64,000 bases of DNA from Rapana venosa (lineage: Eukaryota; Mollusca; Gastropoda; Neogastropoda; Muricidae). Numbering within the stretch: the first letter of the stretch is position 1; the number at the start of each line of letters is the position of its first letter. Below the pieces are notes generated by a model, which had not been told where the DNA came from, ran no database searches, and worked only from the letters and a program-made list of their open reading frames with translations. Shown here piece after piece: positions 1 through 11,231 of the stretch. The stretch covers positions 15,394,738 to 15,458,737 of the forward strand of contig CM054144.1 of the NCBI GenBank assembly GCA_028751875.1, in the 5' to 3' direction. The position numbers and the translations under genes were made by a program.

Positions 1-202
1 GTATACCAGAGGGGAAATTGTCTGATGATGCACAATACAAAATACATTAGGGGTTAGCGATGGTGGGGGGAGGGGGTGTTGTAGTTGTTGGTGGGGGGGA
101 GGGGGTGAATAAGACATAGAATGAAGATAACATGACACTGTTAACTGTGATTTTGATGAAAGATATAAGGTGCAATGCATTATAGTCTTACATGTGTATC
201 TC

Positions 203-206
203 TCTC

Positions 207-257
<51 letters not shown>
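203..257. repeat. (TC)n microsatellite
   Basis: About 55 bases of TC/CTC repeat; overlapping Ser/Leu ORFs are artefacts. Confidence 0.9.
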
Positions 258-260
<3 letters not shown>

Positions 261-431
261 TCGTACTGACGTGGGGTTTTTTTTGTTTTGTTTGGCTTTT
301 ATTTTCATATGACAAAAACTTTCAAATGAATGAAGGAGTGGGTCAGGTAAATGAATGAATATGTTTATCAGTGACCCAAGGGGAACCTCGGGAATGGCTG
401 GTTAATGCTTAAACGGCAATAAATTCGTTCA

Positions 432-560
432 TTGCTCTCCCCCCCCCCCCCACCCCCACCCCCACCACAACCTTCTTTCGCATTCTCTTATCCCAAAACG
501 TACAGTGCCCCTTCCCCCTCACCCCACCCCCCCCCCCCCCCCAAAAAAAAAAAAAAAAAC
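432..560. repeat. C-rich and A-rich simple sequence
   Basis: Poly(C) runs broken by A, then a run of about 18 A. Proline-rich ORFs on one strand and glycine-rich on the other are artefacts. Confidence 0.85.
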
Positions 561-766
561 ACCCAAAAAACCCAACTTCCTGTCGTTCAAAGGTCACATG
601 TTATGGCTGCCTCAGCATTGTTCATTCATTCAGTTATTCAGTCATCCATTCATTCATTCATTCATTCATTGTCATGATTGACTCACCAGTCAGCCAGTCA
701 GGCCGTGGTGTGTCATTACATCACGAGATCATTATCGTCATGATCTTCAATGACCACCATTGTGGA

Positions 767-1010
767 GGGGGGGGGGGGTGGGGGGGGGAGAGAAGAGGAG
801 GAGAGAGAGAGGGTGGGGGGGGGGTGGGGGGGGGGGGATAAGTAGCAGGGTGGAGATAAGGACAGTACCAGGGACTGAACAGTGTTGGCTTTGTCACTCA
901 GTACACCAGTACTTTAAGAGGGGGGGGGGGGGGGGGGGGGAGGGGGGCAGGGAGGAGAATGCTAGAGAGAAGAGAGAGAGAGAGAGAGAGAGATTTAACA
1001 AACAGACAGA
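767..1010. repeat. G-rich and GA-rich simple sequence
   Basis: Runs of G, including about 21 G at 920-940, and a GA repeat near 972-992. Confidence 0.85.
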
Positions 1011-1340
1011 CAGGGAGAGACAGTGACAATGGTTTATTGTAGAAAGCTTACTATCCCATTCACAAGGGGGGACAGTGGGAAGAGGACTGGGCACAAACAC
1101 CTTATTATCAACCAATAAGTAAAAACAATTCACAACTGCCCAAATAATCATCGTGACATGGATTCCATATCGCGGTTTAAAACAGCTGCCACAAACACGG
1201 GTATACATCGTAAACTATGATTATTATAATTTGTAGCAGGGCGAGAAACAAAGGACAAACTTTATTTCTGGTAAAGCTTTACCAGCCATTCAGCAGGACC
1301 TGGCGTGACTCCCTGATGAAAGCGTTTTTGTTTCAGACTG

Positions 1341-1344
<4 letters not shown>

Positions 1345-1381
<37 letters not shown>
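1345..1381. repeat. (GA)n microsatellite
   Basis: About 18 GA units. Confidence 0.9.
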
Positions 1382-1383
<2 letters not shown>

Positions 1384-1791
1384 ATTGACCAAAGCAAAGC
1401 AAATTCTTTTACTAAGAGGTAATGAATAAGCAGTCACAGTGTTTTTTTATTTTATTTACATGAAGGCCTTGCCCATATCCTTATCAGAGATAAATTCGTG
1501 ATTTAAAACGAAGAACAAACAAAACAAAAACAAAAAAACAAGAATAAGGAAAGAACAGCAGCAGCAAAAATCACACACAAGAGGGGGGAGGGGACACACA
1601 CACACACACACCACACCCAAAAGGCCAAAACAACAACAACCCACACACACAAAAACGGAAAGAAACCCAAAGGGGAGAGAGAGAGAGATGTGAAGCACGT
1701 TTTTACGTCAACAATAATAGAAAAGCTCGTGTCAGGTGCCCGCAAATCTAATCGTCTTATCCACGTGCTTGGTTGTGTGTGTGTGTGTTGT

Positions 1792-1830
<39 letters not shown>
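1792..1830. repeat. Poly(G) run of about 39
   Basis: Unbroken G run directly after a GT repeat (1775-1790). Confidence 0.9.
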
Positions 1831-1831
<1 letters not shown>

Positions 1832-2819
1832 CTTTGCAAGATATAAGGCTTTGTAAAGTCCATTGAGAGGAAAGAAGCAGAACAGGGCACTTGGCATACC
1901 CTACCCCTACCCCCACCCCCTTTGACCAATAACAGGTAGTTAGCCGTCTGCCGGTCACATGCTTAAGTCAGGCGACCCCACACCTTACTTTACCTTACCT
2001 CTCTGAATGTCACCTATTGTTCTTGACACAACTCTTTTCATCCATTTTTTTTCCACCGGGGTTTTTTTCAGTCTGTGGGAGGGAGAAAGTTAAAAGTTAA
2101 GAAGAAGAAGAGGGGGAAAAAAACCTAACTAGAGGGGATTACTGGAAGGAAAAGGTGGAGATGTATGAAAGGAAATAAAGAGAGAAGAAATGAGGTGGGT
2201 GCAGGGAGAAATCACAAGGTGTTGAAGTTGAAAGTCGGTCAATTTAAGAGATCTATACTGTGTGGGTGTCTATTGTTGTGTTAAGAATCCGTTTCTTGGG
2301 ATTCTGGTCTTGTCATCTCGTGGGGATTTTGTCCACGAGTTGTTGTTGTTGTTGCTTTCTTTCTTTTTTTTAAGTAGCAGACATGCTGTCTTTTTCAACC
2401 TTGAGATCCAGTCAGAGGACGTTGAAATATATTCGTTGGTGTCAAAAGTTCAAGTCGGTCAAAATTTTATTTCCAGATGGTCAAAGGTTGCTGTGTGCCC
2501 CAAGGCTTCAGTCACATACAGGCGGCACACATGGTCCCATGCACGAGGTGATGGAAGCTTTCAATCTGAGCCTTGGTTGGCTGGAGGATGTCAGCTGGCT
2601 GTTTATGAGATAGAACAGGACCTGTTCAAAAGGGTCCTGTTGAACCTGGCTTCACAAGCAAACAGGCAATCTGTTTGGGATCTGTTTCGCCCTGACTGTC
2701 CTGGCCTTACAGTTGGAGAGGCCAGTCTGTCACCTGCTTAATTAAGGGAGTTTGTCCTGGTTTTGGCTTACAGATTCTGTTCTCTTTGGAAGGCTGTCTT
2801 TGTGTTGGGGGAGACATAC

Positions 2820-2873
2820 ACGCACGCGCGCGCGCGCGCGCACACACACAACACACACACACACACACACACA
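2820..2873. repeat. (CG)n(CA)n alternating purine-pyrimidine repeat
   Basis: CG repeat at 2825-2840 followed by CA repeat; a Z-DNA-prone composition. Confidence 0.85.
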
Positions 2874-3237
2874 ACTTTATAACCACCCTACAACAAGAAA
2901 AACAACATCAAAACATCGTTATCATAACTACCAATCAGTGATATCGAACTACTTTTCCTTTCCCCCATCCCCCACCACCCTTTTTTTTCCCAGCACTCTC
3001 TGTGTAGCCCTCTCCAATCCCATGCAGCACAGTACTCCAAACTGAACTTCAGACCTTCACCTACAGAGGGAATAGAATCCAGGATCCACACTACACGTCG
3101 TGTGGTGTGTCTTGACTTCTTCACGGACTCCTTGAGGAGTCATTCATTGGTGCGCTGACACATGCAGGCTCTGTGTGTGGTGAAGAAGTGGCTCCAGGTG
3201 GCAGGGTGCATGTTGATGTGTTGTTGTGCAGTGTAAG

Positions 3238-3292
3238 CGCTGTGATTTGTCTGTGCAAGATGTAGCGCTTTGTAAATTCCATTTATTATTAT
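3238..3292 (+). repeat. Diverged solo family B tail
   Basis: GTGATTTGTCTGTGCAAGAT, GTAGCGCTTTGTAAATTCCA then TTATTATTATT resemble the family B tail. Confidence 0.55.
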
Positions 3293-3403
3293 TGTGTCAG
3301 CTGTACCCTTGCCCATAGGTGACCTACTCTTTCAGTAAAGTGATGATGAGGTTTGGACATACTGCAAGAAATTCTGTATGCGTTCGTACACGGAACCTCG
3401 TTT

Positions 3404-3472
3404 TGATTTGTTGCTTTTCAAGATTCAGCGCTATATAAATTCCATATATTATTATTATTTATTATTATTTTC
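3404..3472 (+). repeat. Solo family B tail
   Basis: GATTTGTTGCTTTTCAAGAT and CAGCGCTATATAAATTCCAT followed by ATT repeats match the ends of B2 and A8. A more diverged copy is at 3238-3292. Confidence 0.7.
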
Positions 3473-3524
3473 TGATCTGAAAGACTATCTGAGGAGTAGA
3501 TTCGATGCCAATGTTAACTCCAGG

Positions 3525-3620
3525 GTGTCCTCGAAGTCGGATGCGGCTACCTTAATGTGGAGGAGGGAAAACGGGTCGCATACATAAACATCTCACTATT
3601 GATAAAGGTCGGGGTTGTAG
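3525..3620 (+). repeat. Solo module fragment of SINE family A
   Basis: TCCTCGAAGTCGGATGCGGC, ACGGGTCGCATACATAAACA and GGGGTTGTAGCCAAGGGA resemble the reverse complement of the module. Short overlapping ORFs here are not genes. Confidence 0.45.
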
Positions 3621-4236
3621 CCAAGGGACGGGGAGGAAAATCCATGGGAAAACTTGCCTTGAAGGGACACCTCTGCCGAGAGTGGAAAGTTGCCGACAGA
3701 TCAGGAATGGTAGGCGGTAAGCCACCGGGCCACCCTTCTCCTCCTGGTGTACCCCTATCATATATTAGTCCACTGGGGATTGAGTGGATTTCATCACAGC
3801 CAAGTTTATCGCCCTCCCTCTCTCAGTAGTCACCCTGCTGGCCTCACTGAACATTCCGGGTAGATCCCTGCCTGTCCATCCAGAGTGAGGGTGCCTGTGA
3901 AAGATAAACATTACGGTAGTGCCCTCCTCCCTAAACCCCCTACCCACCCACCCCTCATCTTCTCTTCGCCTGGTTTGGGGGTGGGGGTGGTGGGGGCGGA
4001 GGGGGGGTGGTGTCGGGTTGCCAGTGGTGGAATGTCAAACATGCAGATCTGTCCAAGGTTATGAGGTCACTCCCTGACTGTGCATGTTTGAACTTGATCC
4101 GACTGCTGAACTTTAAAGAAAAAAAAAAAGAAGAAAAGAAAGTGAGATAGGGATTTAGTCGTGTGTTGCAACACACGCAAAGCACATAACTCTCTCTCAC
4201 ACACACAAATACACATACACACGCATTTGCACACAT

Positions 4237-4237
4237 G

Positions 4238-4277
<40 letters not shown>

Positions 4278-4294
4278 ACTCTCCTCATCATCCT

Positions 4295-4327
<33 letters not shown>
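4237..4327. repeat. (CT)n and (CA)n microsatellites
   Basis: CT repeat at about 4238-4273 and CA repeat at about 4299-4327, 25 bases apart. Confidence 0.9.
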
Positions 4328-4329
<2 letters not shown>

Positions 4330-4886
4330 CCTCGCCCCCCCCCCCCTTACCTTCCCAACAAACCAAAAACGAAACAAACAAATCCTCTTCTCATCAAAAA
4401 GACAGCAGGTCTCTCTCAAAGGGCTGGCCAGGCTCAACTTGGTCAAAGAGACACCCTGTCAGGACGTGTCATTGCATTGACTCCTCCGGCAGTTAAGGGA
4501 GAAGTCAGATCCTTCTGCAGTGACTGGTCATCAAGTGGCAAAGTCTTGAGGTTGCTTTGGGGAAAGGGCAGAACAAGCAGAATGAGCCTGGAGCCTGGAC
4601 ATAGGTAGGGGGCAAAAGAGTGTTGAGCTAGGAACCTTCTTTACCCTGCCACCATTCAAGCGAGTTCTGCAAGCACTCCTTTGAAGCTTCTATCCCTGTG
4701 TGTGATACTCTTTTTTTCTTTTTTCTTTTTCTTTTTTTTTTTGTGGTAAACATCGCGGTGTGATCATTTTTTTTGTTTTGTTTTCTTTTTGTTTGTTGTT
4801 GTTTTGGGTTTGTTTTTGTTGGGTTTGTTTTTGTTGTTGTTGTTTTTGTTGTTTTTTGTTGTTTGTTTTTTTTGGGGGGGTACTCC

Positions 4887-4985
4887 TCGGCTAGAGCTCT
4901 AGGGTGCACCAATGGTGAGATTTTTGCGTTTTGTCTCACCATGAAGGTAGCATTGCTCACAACCTTTTGATATCTGAGGGTACTG
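4887..4985 (-). repeat. Solo ~95-bp module of SINE family A
   Basis: CTCGGCTAGAGCTCTAGGGT, GCACCAATGGTGAGATTTTT and CACCATGAAGGTAGC match the module in A6 and A9 but no body follows. Confidence 0.6.
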
Positions 4986-5236
4986 TTGTGTGGTTTTAAT
5001 TGTACAAAGTATTTGGAGAGCAAAGGAGATCATTTCAGGAGTGGTCTTAACTTTTGGCCAATAAAAGTCAGACTCGCAGTATGAAGGTATTACCTGTGTG
5101 TGTGTGTGAAAGAAAGAGAAAGGTTGAATCATCACTACCTGCTAGAGTTGAACGTTGCATCACTCCTAAGTTTAGTGCCGCTGTTGTGATGAAAAGAGCT
5201 GCTGCAATACAATGGAATGATGACCCCCTCCAACAT

Positions 5237-5237
5237 G

Positions 5238-5265
<28 letters not shown>
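5237..5265. repeat. (GT)n microsatellite
   Basis: About 14 GT units. Confidence 0.9.
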
Positions 5266-5268
<3 letters not shown>

Positions 5269-6663
5269 CGATAGAAGCTGAAACACTCACGTAAGTTTCT
5301 ATACTTAAAAGTTATAGCTCTTCTATTAATAAGCAAAATGCAAGTTTCGTTTTTTCTTTTCTTAAAAAAAAATCTCAATAACAAAAGAAGTGTAAGACGC
5401 AGAGCCTTTAGCGCTGACATCTCCACTTCCTCTTACCTTCTGTAGACATACCCACTTACAGCTGGGTGACTGGGGCACTGAGCCGTCGCAAACGACCCAC
5501 AACTACCATGTCGACGCGCTTACTCTGAAGCCTCGCCATTGACATCCCGTCCAGCAGTGCACCACAATACTCACACTTAGAACTGTTCTTCCCTGGCCTA
5601 AAAAACTCCCAAACAGGATGGGGCACATCAGCACTACACTGCACCCTGTTTTCAGGCCCTGTGTCCTCGCACATTGAATGTTCCCGTACAGATCCATGCT
5701 AAAACAATATTTACCAATTAAGAAAGTATCTTTCCCCTGCGTAAAAAAAAAAATAAATATCAGAAAACAGTGACAAATTCCTGATTAAGTCTATTCTTAT
5801 ATCAGGTTTTTGATGTCCTTTTGTTCCTAAATCCTTAAAAAATCAAATTAACAAAAAAAAAAAATATCGATCATATATCTTATATAAGAAATGATCATTG
5901 AGAAGAGAGAGGAGAGAGAGAGTCAATTGGCAGCCTTAATTCCTCATCTAAATTTCGTGTGTCTGTCTCTCATTTTTGCTAAACCTGACCGATCACGCCC
6001 CCCGATTACCTCCATGACTGTGGACTTCCACTCATACACCTCTATTCTAAGAACCTCCCTTTCACTTCCATGAACAAGGGCTTGAGGGTCAATTCTAATT
6101 TTAATGCACGTCACGTATGTTGTGTCGTCCTGTGCTTGCCCACTCCCCCTGTGTTTAGTGTCTGTCCTTGCTGCCCTCGTCCCCTCCCCCCCCTACCCTT
6201 CTTTCTTTCCCCCTCACCTTACCCTCTACGCCCCTTCCCCTTTCTCCCACTGACCAAAGCAGCTGGGGTATTGTCCATGATTTTTGATGGACAAGGGGGT
6301 CCGGACCGTGCAGTGTTGTGGTCGGTCAGTCCTGTATTTGGAACTGGCGCAATAGTGGGTGTGTGGATGGACCCGGTTTTTTCTGTCTGTCTGTCTGCCC
6401 CTGTGTGTGTGTGTGTGTGTGTGCCCGTTATTCTGACTCCCTTTTCTCTTTATGTATTATTAGTACCCTGTGTGAAGTGGTATAATGTGTATTTACTGGT
6501 GTCCTTTGTAACCATAACTTTGTGTTCATATAGTGTGTGTGTGTGTGTCTTTAGTTATTTGTTTGTTCTTTTATTTCGAGTATAATGAATAAGCACTCAT
6601 GTGCTTTTTACATCCAGTTCACATAGTGTGTGTGTGTGTTGTATCGTCTAGTATTATACTGTA

Positions 6664-6770
6664 TTAATCTCCGAAGTCGGAAGGCATAAATTTACCTTCG
6701 TGGTGGGCCAAAACGGCCGCATACATCAAATCTCACCATCCGCGGAGCTGTAGCCGCCGGAACAAAACAC
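6664..6770 (+). repeat. Solo ~95-bp module of SINE family A (opposite orientation)
   Basis: TCCGAAGTCGGAAGGCATAA, TGGTGGGCCAAAACGGCCGC and CTCACCATCCGCGGAGCTGT are the reverse complement of the module. A similar fragment is at 3525-3620. Confidence 0.5.
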
Positions 6771-7132
6771 AATAATGTGATGGTGTGGTAAGTAGATTAC
6801 CTCCCATGCGATCAGGGCGACGTGTTCCTATTTTGGGACACGCCTGCAAATTGTGCAGCGCTCTGTGCCCTTGGGTGGTGGTTGAAAACTACCTGGGGCT
6901 TACACTTTGCCTTGGTGGTAAAATGTGATATTTATGCAGCCTCTTTCTTGTAGGCCACATCCTATCCTCCCTGTTCATACTTGTGCTGTCGGGTAATTTC
7001 CATTGCTAGTTAGAAATATTTTGTTTGGTATTTTTTTCCCAAGTTTCCTTACTTCTCCCCCCCCCCCCCTCCCCTTCACTTCCTTTCTTATGCAGTGCCT
7101 CTATTCTTTGTTTTTCATGTGACTCGATGGTT

Positions 7133-7161
7133 CCCCCCCCCCCCCCCCCCCCCCCCCCCCC
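7133..7161. repeat. Poly(C) run of about 29
   Basis: Uninterrupted C run, followed by CT/CA-rich sequence to about 7330. Confidence 0.9.
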
Positions 7162-7622
7162 TTCCATCTTTCTCTCATTCGCTCACATACAGGCTACACA
7201 TACCGCGCGCGCGCTCTCTCTAATACACATACTCTCTCACATTCATACACATGCGCGCTCTCTCTCTCTTTTTCTCATTCACCCACATATACACATGCTC
7301 TCCCACCCCCCTCTCTCTCTCACTCTCAAAACACCCGACGCTGCACAGCTAGACTAACCAGGATGGGCACGTGCAATCTGGTGTGTACAGTATCCATACA
7401 ACTCCGCCCTGCAGCCTGATCCCTCCCACCTGTAGAGTGTGTTATGTATTATTATGTATGTGTGTGTTATAGTTATGTATTCTCTGTGTGTGTGTGTGTG
7501 TAGCATCATCAGCGGCCTACCATCCCTGCAATCATGACTCATTTTATTGGATTTCCGTAACAGCATATACAAAAGGGAAATGAGTTTCAGTTACTTCTCT
7601 CTCTCGACAGACAGACAGACAG

Positions 7623-7968
7623 ATTTATTTATTGTATTATTTCGAGGATAATGATAATGGAATAAGCATTCACGTGCTTTTTTTCATCTAGCCCCCGTGT
7701 GTATGCAGTTTTGAACATTTTCTCATCCCCCGCCGGCATACAATAGTCTACGCTTCCAAAAAGCGGAACGGGTTTTAACGTGTGCGCAAGATGGTCTGCG
7801 TGCGTTCGCTTACGGGACCTCGGTTTATAGACTCATCCAAAGGACTTTTGGGGAGAGTGGAGTCAGCACTGATGTTTAACTCCAGAGGAAAAATCCTCTT
7901 CAACGAGATTCGAACCCGGGTCAGCTGATCACGAATACATCACTCTAACCACAAAGCTATCCCGTCTC
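7623..7968 (-). mobile_element. SINE family A, copy A1 (tRNA-derived)
   Basis: Body motifs AATGGAATAAGCATTCACGT, AAAGCGGAACGGGTTTTAAC, GGACCTCGGTTTATAGACTC and AACTCCAGAGGAAAAATCCT, then the reverse complement of a tRNA-like head: GATTCGAACCCGGG (box B) and ACTCTAACCACAAAGCTATC (box A). The head is on the minus strand. The best-preserved minus-oriented copy without the extra 95-bp module. Confidence 0.85.
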
Positions 7969-8265
7969 CAAAATAGATAGATAGATAGTGCTGGGACCGT
8001 GTTGGTCTTTCTTTATACTTAACCCTCTTTGATGGTGTTAGTCAGCATTTTTGTTTGATAGTGAAACCATTGATAATCCTTTGTAGGATAGTCCCAGTGT
8101 TTGATATGCAATGATTGGAGAAATCCTACGTTTGAGAGGCTGTAGACTGCCACTGCAGGTGTGGTGAATGGTATTGAGAACATAAGTGGCCAAGAACTGG
8201 GTATCTGATTTGTGCTTCTGTTCGGGTGAATATGGCGTTAGCTTCTTTAAGTAATTAAGCCAAGG

Positions 8266-8522
8266 TTGGGACCGGGATAGTCAAGTGGTTAGAGCGTTGA
8301 GCTCGCGATCTGATGGCCTGGGTTCGAGCCATTACTGAGGCACCCGTTCGAGGGGATTTTTCCTCTGGAGTTAATATCAGTGCCGACTCAACTCCTTCGA
8401 AAGTCCGTTGGATGAGTCTGTAAGCCGAGGTCCCGTGTACGATCTTGCGCACACGTTAAAAATTGTTCCGCTTTTTGGAAGAGTAAGCCATTTCGTCTAG
8501 GTAGAAACGGATAACAAAATTT
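8266..8522 (+). mobile_element. SINE family A, copy A2
   Basis: Head on the plus strand: GGGATAGTCAAGTGGTTAGA (box A-like) and GGGTTCGAGCC (box B-like), followed by the family A body in opposite orientation to A1 (AGGATTTTTCCTCTGGAGTT, AAGCCGAGGTCCCGTG, TTCCGCTTTTTGGAAGAG). Inverted relative to A1, 300 bases away. Confidence 0.85.
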
Positions 8523-8969
8523 CAGGATGTAAATAATGCAAGAGTACAAGCATATAATTTATGTATGCCTTGCTCCGCGTGCGTGCGTGTGTATGTGCGG
8601 CGCGCGCGCGAACATGCGTGTGTCTGCCTGTCTGTCTGTCTGCATCTGTGTGTGGACACAAAGGCACTTTAAGTAACGTTACAGTCTGTGCAAAGTGCAG
8701 AGTACAGAGTGCAAAGTACAGACAGACAGACAGACAGCAGGCGGGCAGACAGAGAGTGAGGACACTGGTGCGATCTGGCAGTAACAAGAGGTACTGGAGC
8801 ACTGCACTGACAAAAACAAACAATACATGGATAGATAAACCAACCAATCAATCAACCAATAAATCAATTAATTAATAAATAAAGCCACCGGACTGGAGTT
8901 CAGTTCATCCATGGATCCATGTAGCCAACAGTCACTCTCTGCTCATCTCTCTCTTGTCATCACTTGGGC

Positions 8970-9100
8970 CTCTTCGTAGAGCGCGCGCGCGCGCTGCGCG
9001 CCCACTCGCACGCACACACATACACATGCACACGCCTGCGCGCGCGAACACACACATACACACACGCGCATGCACACACACGCACGCACGCACACACAGA
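8970..9100. repeat. (CG)n/(CA)n/CGCA repeat
   Basis: Alternating purine-pyrimidine tract with a GCGCGCGCGCGC core near 8980-9000. Confidence 0.85.
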
Positions 9101-9236
9101 GCCCAACTATCATTTGCCGTAGATGATTGAAGACTTGATTAGCCAGGTAAAAATCAATTCGACCCCATTGTGTGTGTGTGTGTGTTGTGTGTGTGTGTGT
9201 GGTGTGTGTGAGAGAGAGATGAGATGAGAGAAGATG

Positions 9237-9237
<1 letters not shown>

Positions 9238-9280
<43 letters not shown>
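9238..9280. repeat. (GA)n microsatellite
   Basis: About 20 GA units immediately before SINE A3. Confidence 0.9.
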
Positions 9281-9285
<5 letters not shown>

Positions 9286-9505
9286 ATTTATTCTTTTACT
9301 TCGAGGGTAATGGAATAATTATTTATGTGCTTTTTTACATTCAGTCACTTTGTGCTTTCTGTTTTGTAATTATTGCCATCCGTTCCTACCGGTACACAAT
9401 GGCCTTCTCTTCCGAGAAGCGGAACAGGGTTTAACGTATGCGCAAGATGTTCTGCGTGCGTTCACATACGGGACCTATGTTCATAGTCTACACTGGCCCT
9501 CCTCT
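9281..9505 (-). mobile_element. SINE family A, copy A3 (truncated)
   Basis: Starts ATTTTATTTATTCTTTTACT, keeps AAGCGGAACAGGGTTTAACG and GTATGCGCAAGATGTTCTGC, then breaks off in a TG/CG repeat before the tRNA head. Lies just upstream of the first recognised MICU3-like exon. Confidence 0.8.
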
Positions 9506-9718
9506 ATGTGTGTGTGTGTGTGCGCGCGCGCGCGCCACTATTTGTTTCCCTATCAGGGAATATGTGTGTGTGCGTGCGCGCGCGCGCGTGCCTCTGTGTT
9601 AACGCGCGCGCGTACGCACAAAAAAAGAAAAGCAACAACAATAACAACAAAAACCAACAACCAAACATACAAACCAGCCAAAGTAATCAGGGAATGGGCT
9701 GTTTGTGGATTGTTTCAG

Positions 9719-9801
9719 AGCCGCACTCGGGGTTCCGCATAGCTTTCAACATGTTCGACACAGACGGCAATCAGATTGTGGACAAGAAAGAGTTCCTGGT
9801 G
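9719..9801 (+). CDS. MICU3: MICU3-like exon with EF-hand 1
   Basis: Acceptor TGTTTCAG precedes the exon and donor GTGAGTGC follows it. It enters with two bases of a split codon and then reads PHSGFRIAFNMFDTDGNQIV and DKKEFLV, ending in phase 0. The canonical EF-hand loop DTDGNQIVDKKE is complete, with Gln instead of Gly at loop position 6. A 230-bp CT-rich array starts about 20 bases after the donor. The preceding exon was not found in the first 9.7 kb. Confidence 0.9.
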
Positions 9802-9900
9802 GTGAGTGCCTGGTCCCTGCGCTCTCTCTCTCTCTCCACACCTCTCTCTCTCTCTCCCTCTCTCTCCAAACTCTCTCTCTCTCCCCCTCTCTCTCCACAC

Positions 9901-9934
<34 letters not shown>

Positions 9935-9984
9935 CAAACCTCTCTCTCTCTCACCCTCTCTCTCTCTCACCCTCTGTCTCTCTC

Positions 9985-10040
<56 letters not shown>

Positions 10041-10568
10041 ACCTCTGTCTCTGTGGGGGGCAGGGAGACCTACCTTCAGGGTTCTTATTCTTTTATTTCG
10101 AAGAATCTTATTCTTTTATTTCGAGGATAATGGAAATTCACAGACAGCTTAAACAAATTCGCAACGAATAAAGAGGGCACTAACAATGAGCTCATGAGAG
10201 GGACCGAGAACAGGGAAGAATGGAGAGCCATGATCGTGGATGTCTGCAGGACCAGACCGGACACTTGAAGAAGAAGAAGAAGAAGAATGGAATAAGCACT
10301 CGTGTGCTGTTTTTTCATCCAGTCCCAGTGTGTATGCAGTATTTTTTCCCGTTCCTACCGGCACACAATGGCCTACTCTTCCGAAAAGCGGAACGGGTTT
10401 TAACGTGTGCGCAAGATGTTCTGCGTGCGTTCGCTTACGGGACCTCGGTTTATAGTCTTATCCGAAGGACTTTCGGGGAGCGTGGAGTCTGCACTGATAT
10501 TAACTCCAGAGGAAAAATCCTCTTGAACGAGATTCGAACCCGGGTCAGATCCTGTTCCAGTCCCGTTA

Positions 10569-10661
<93 letters not shown>

Positions 10662-11199
10662 CCCTCCACTCTCCCTCTCCTCCTGTCTTCTGGTGCCTTC
10701 TTTTGTGGTCATGTTAAATTGTTGGTATGGAGAGATATATAAGCAGGTATAATTATACGCACGCCATGTGCGGGCGCGCGCATGCATGTATGCATGCACG
10801 CGTATACACACGCGCACACACGCATACGCGCACACACATGCATGCATGCATACACACATGCTTACATACATACGTACATACATAGATTATATTTTTTTTA
10901 GACTATAAATATTATATTAAGGTACGCGTAACACTTACGTAGGTTCACGCATGCATACATACATACATGCATACATGCATGTGTGCATACATACATTACA
11001 TACTTACATATAGTAGTATTTACATTCACATATACATACATATATATATACATATGCACATACATAATACATACATATGCAAATACATATGCACGTACAT
11101 AATATATTACATACATATGCACATACATAATATATTACATACATACATATGCACATACACACATACATACATATATACATACATACACACATACATACA

Positions 11200-11231
<32 letters not shown>

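Larger units (their letters stand above)
1..9718. other. Region upstream of the first recognised MICU3-like exon
   Basis: No convincing exon. Holds simple repeats, solo SINE modules and tails, and SINE copies A1-A3. The exon expected to precede EF-hand 1 (ending in a YLFLL-type helix in relatives) was looked for and not seen, so this is probably a long intron. A 159-codon frame at 2262-2741 is not repetitive (HTWSHARGDGSFQSEPWLAG) but matches nothing I know. Confidence 0.6.

Noticed and set aside
2262..2741. A 159-codon plus-strand frame
   Set aside because: Not repetitive, but no recognised domain, no splice-compatible place in the MICU3-like protein, and a poly-Leu segment from a TTG repeat; not supported as a gene.
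9508..10171. Long Ser/Leu and Glu/Arg frames around the EF-hand 1 exon
   Set aside because: They arise from CT/GA repeats. Only the 83 bases at 9719-9801 are coding by homology and splice signals.
10571..10883. Glu/Arg and Met/Cys/Val frames in the 10.4-11.3 kb region
   Set aside because: Microsatellite translations (GA, CATA, TGCA) without any family resemblance.
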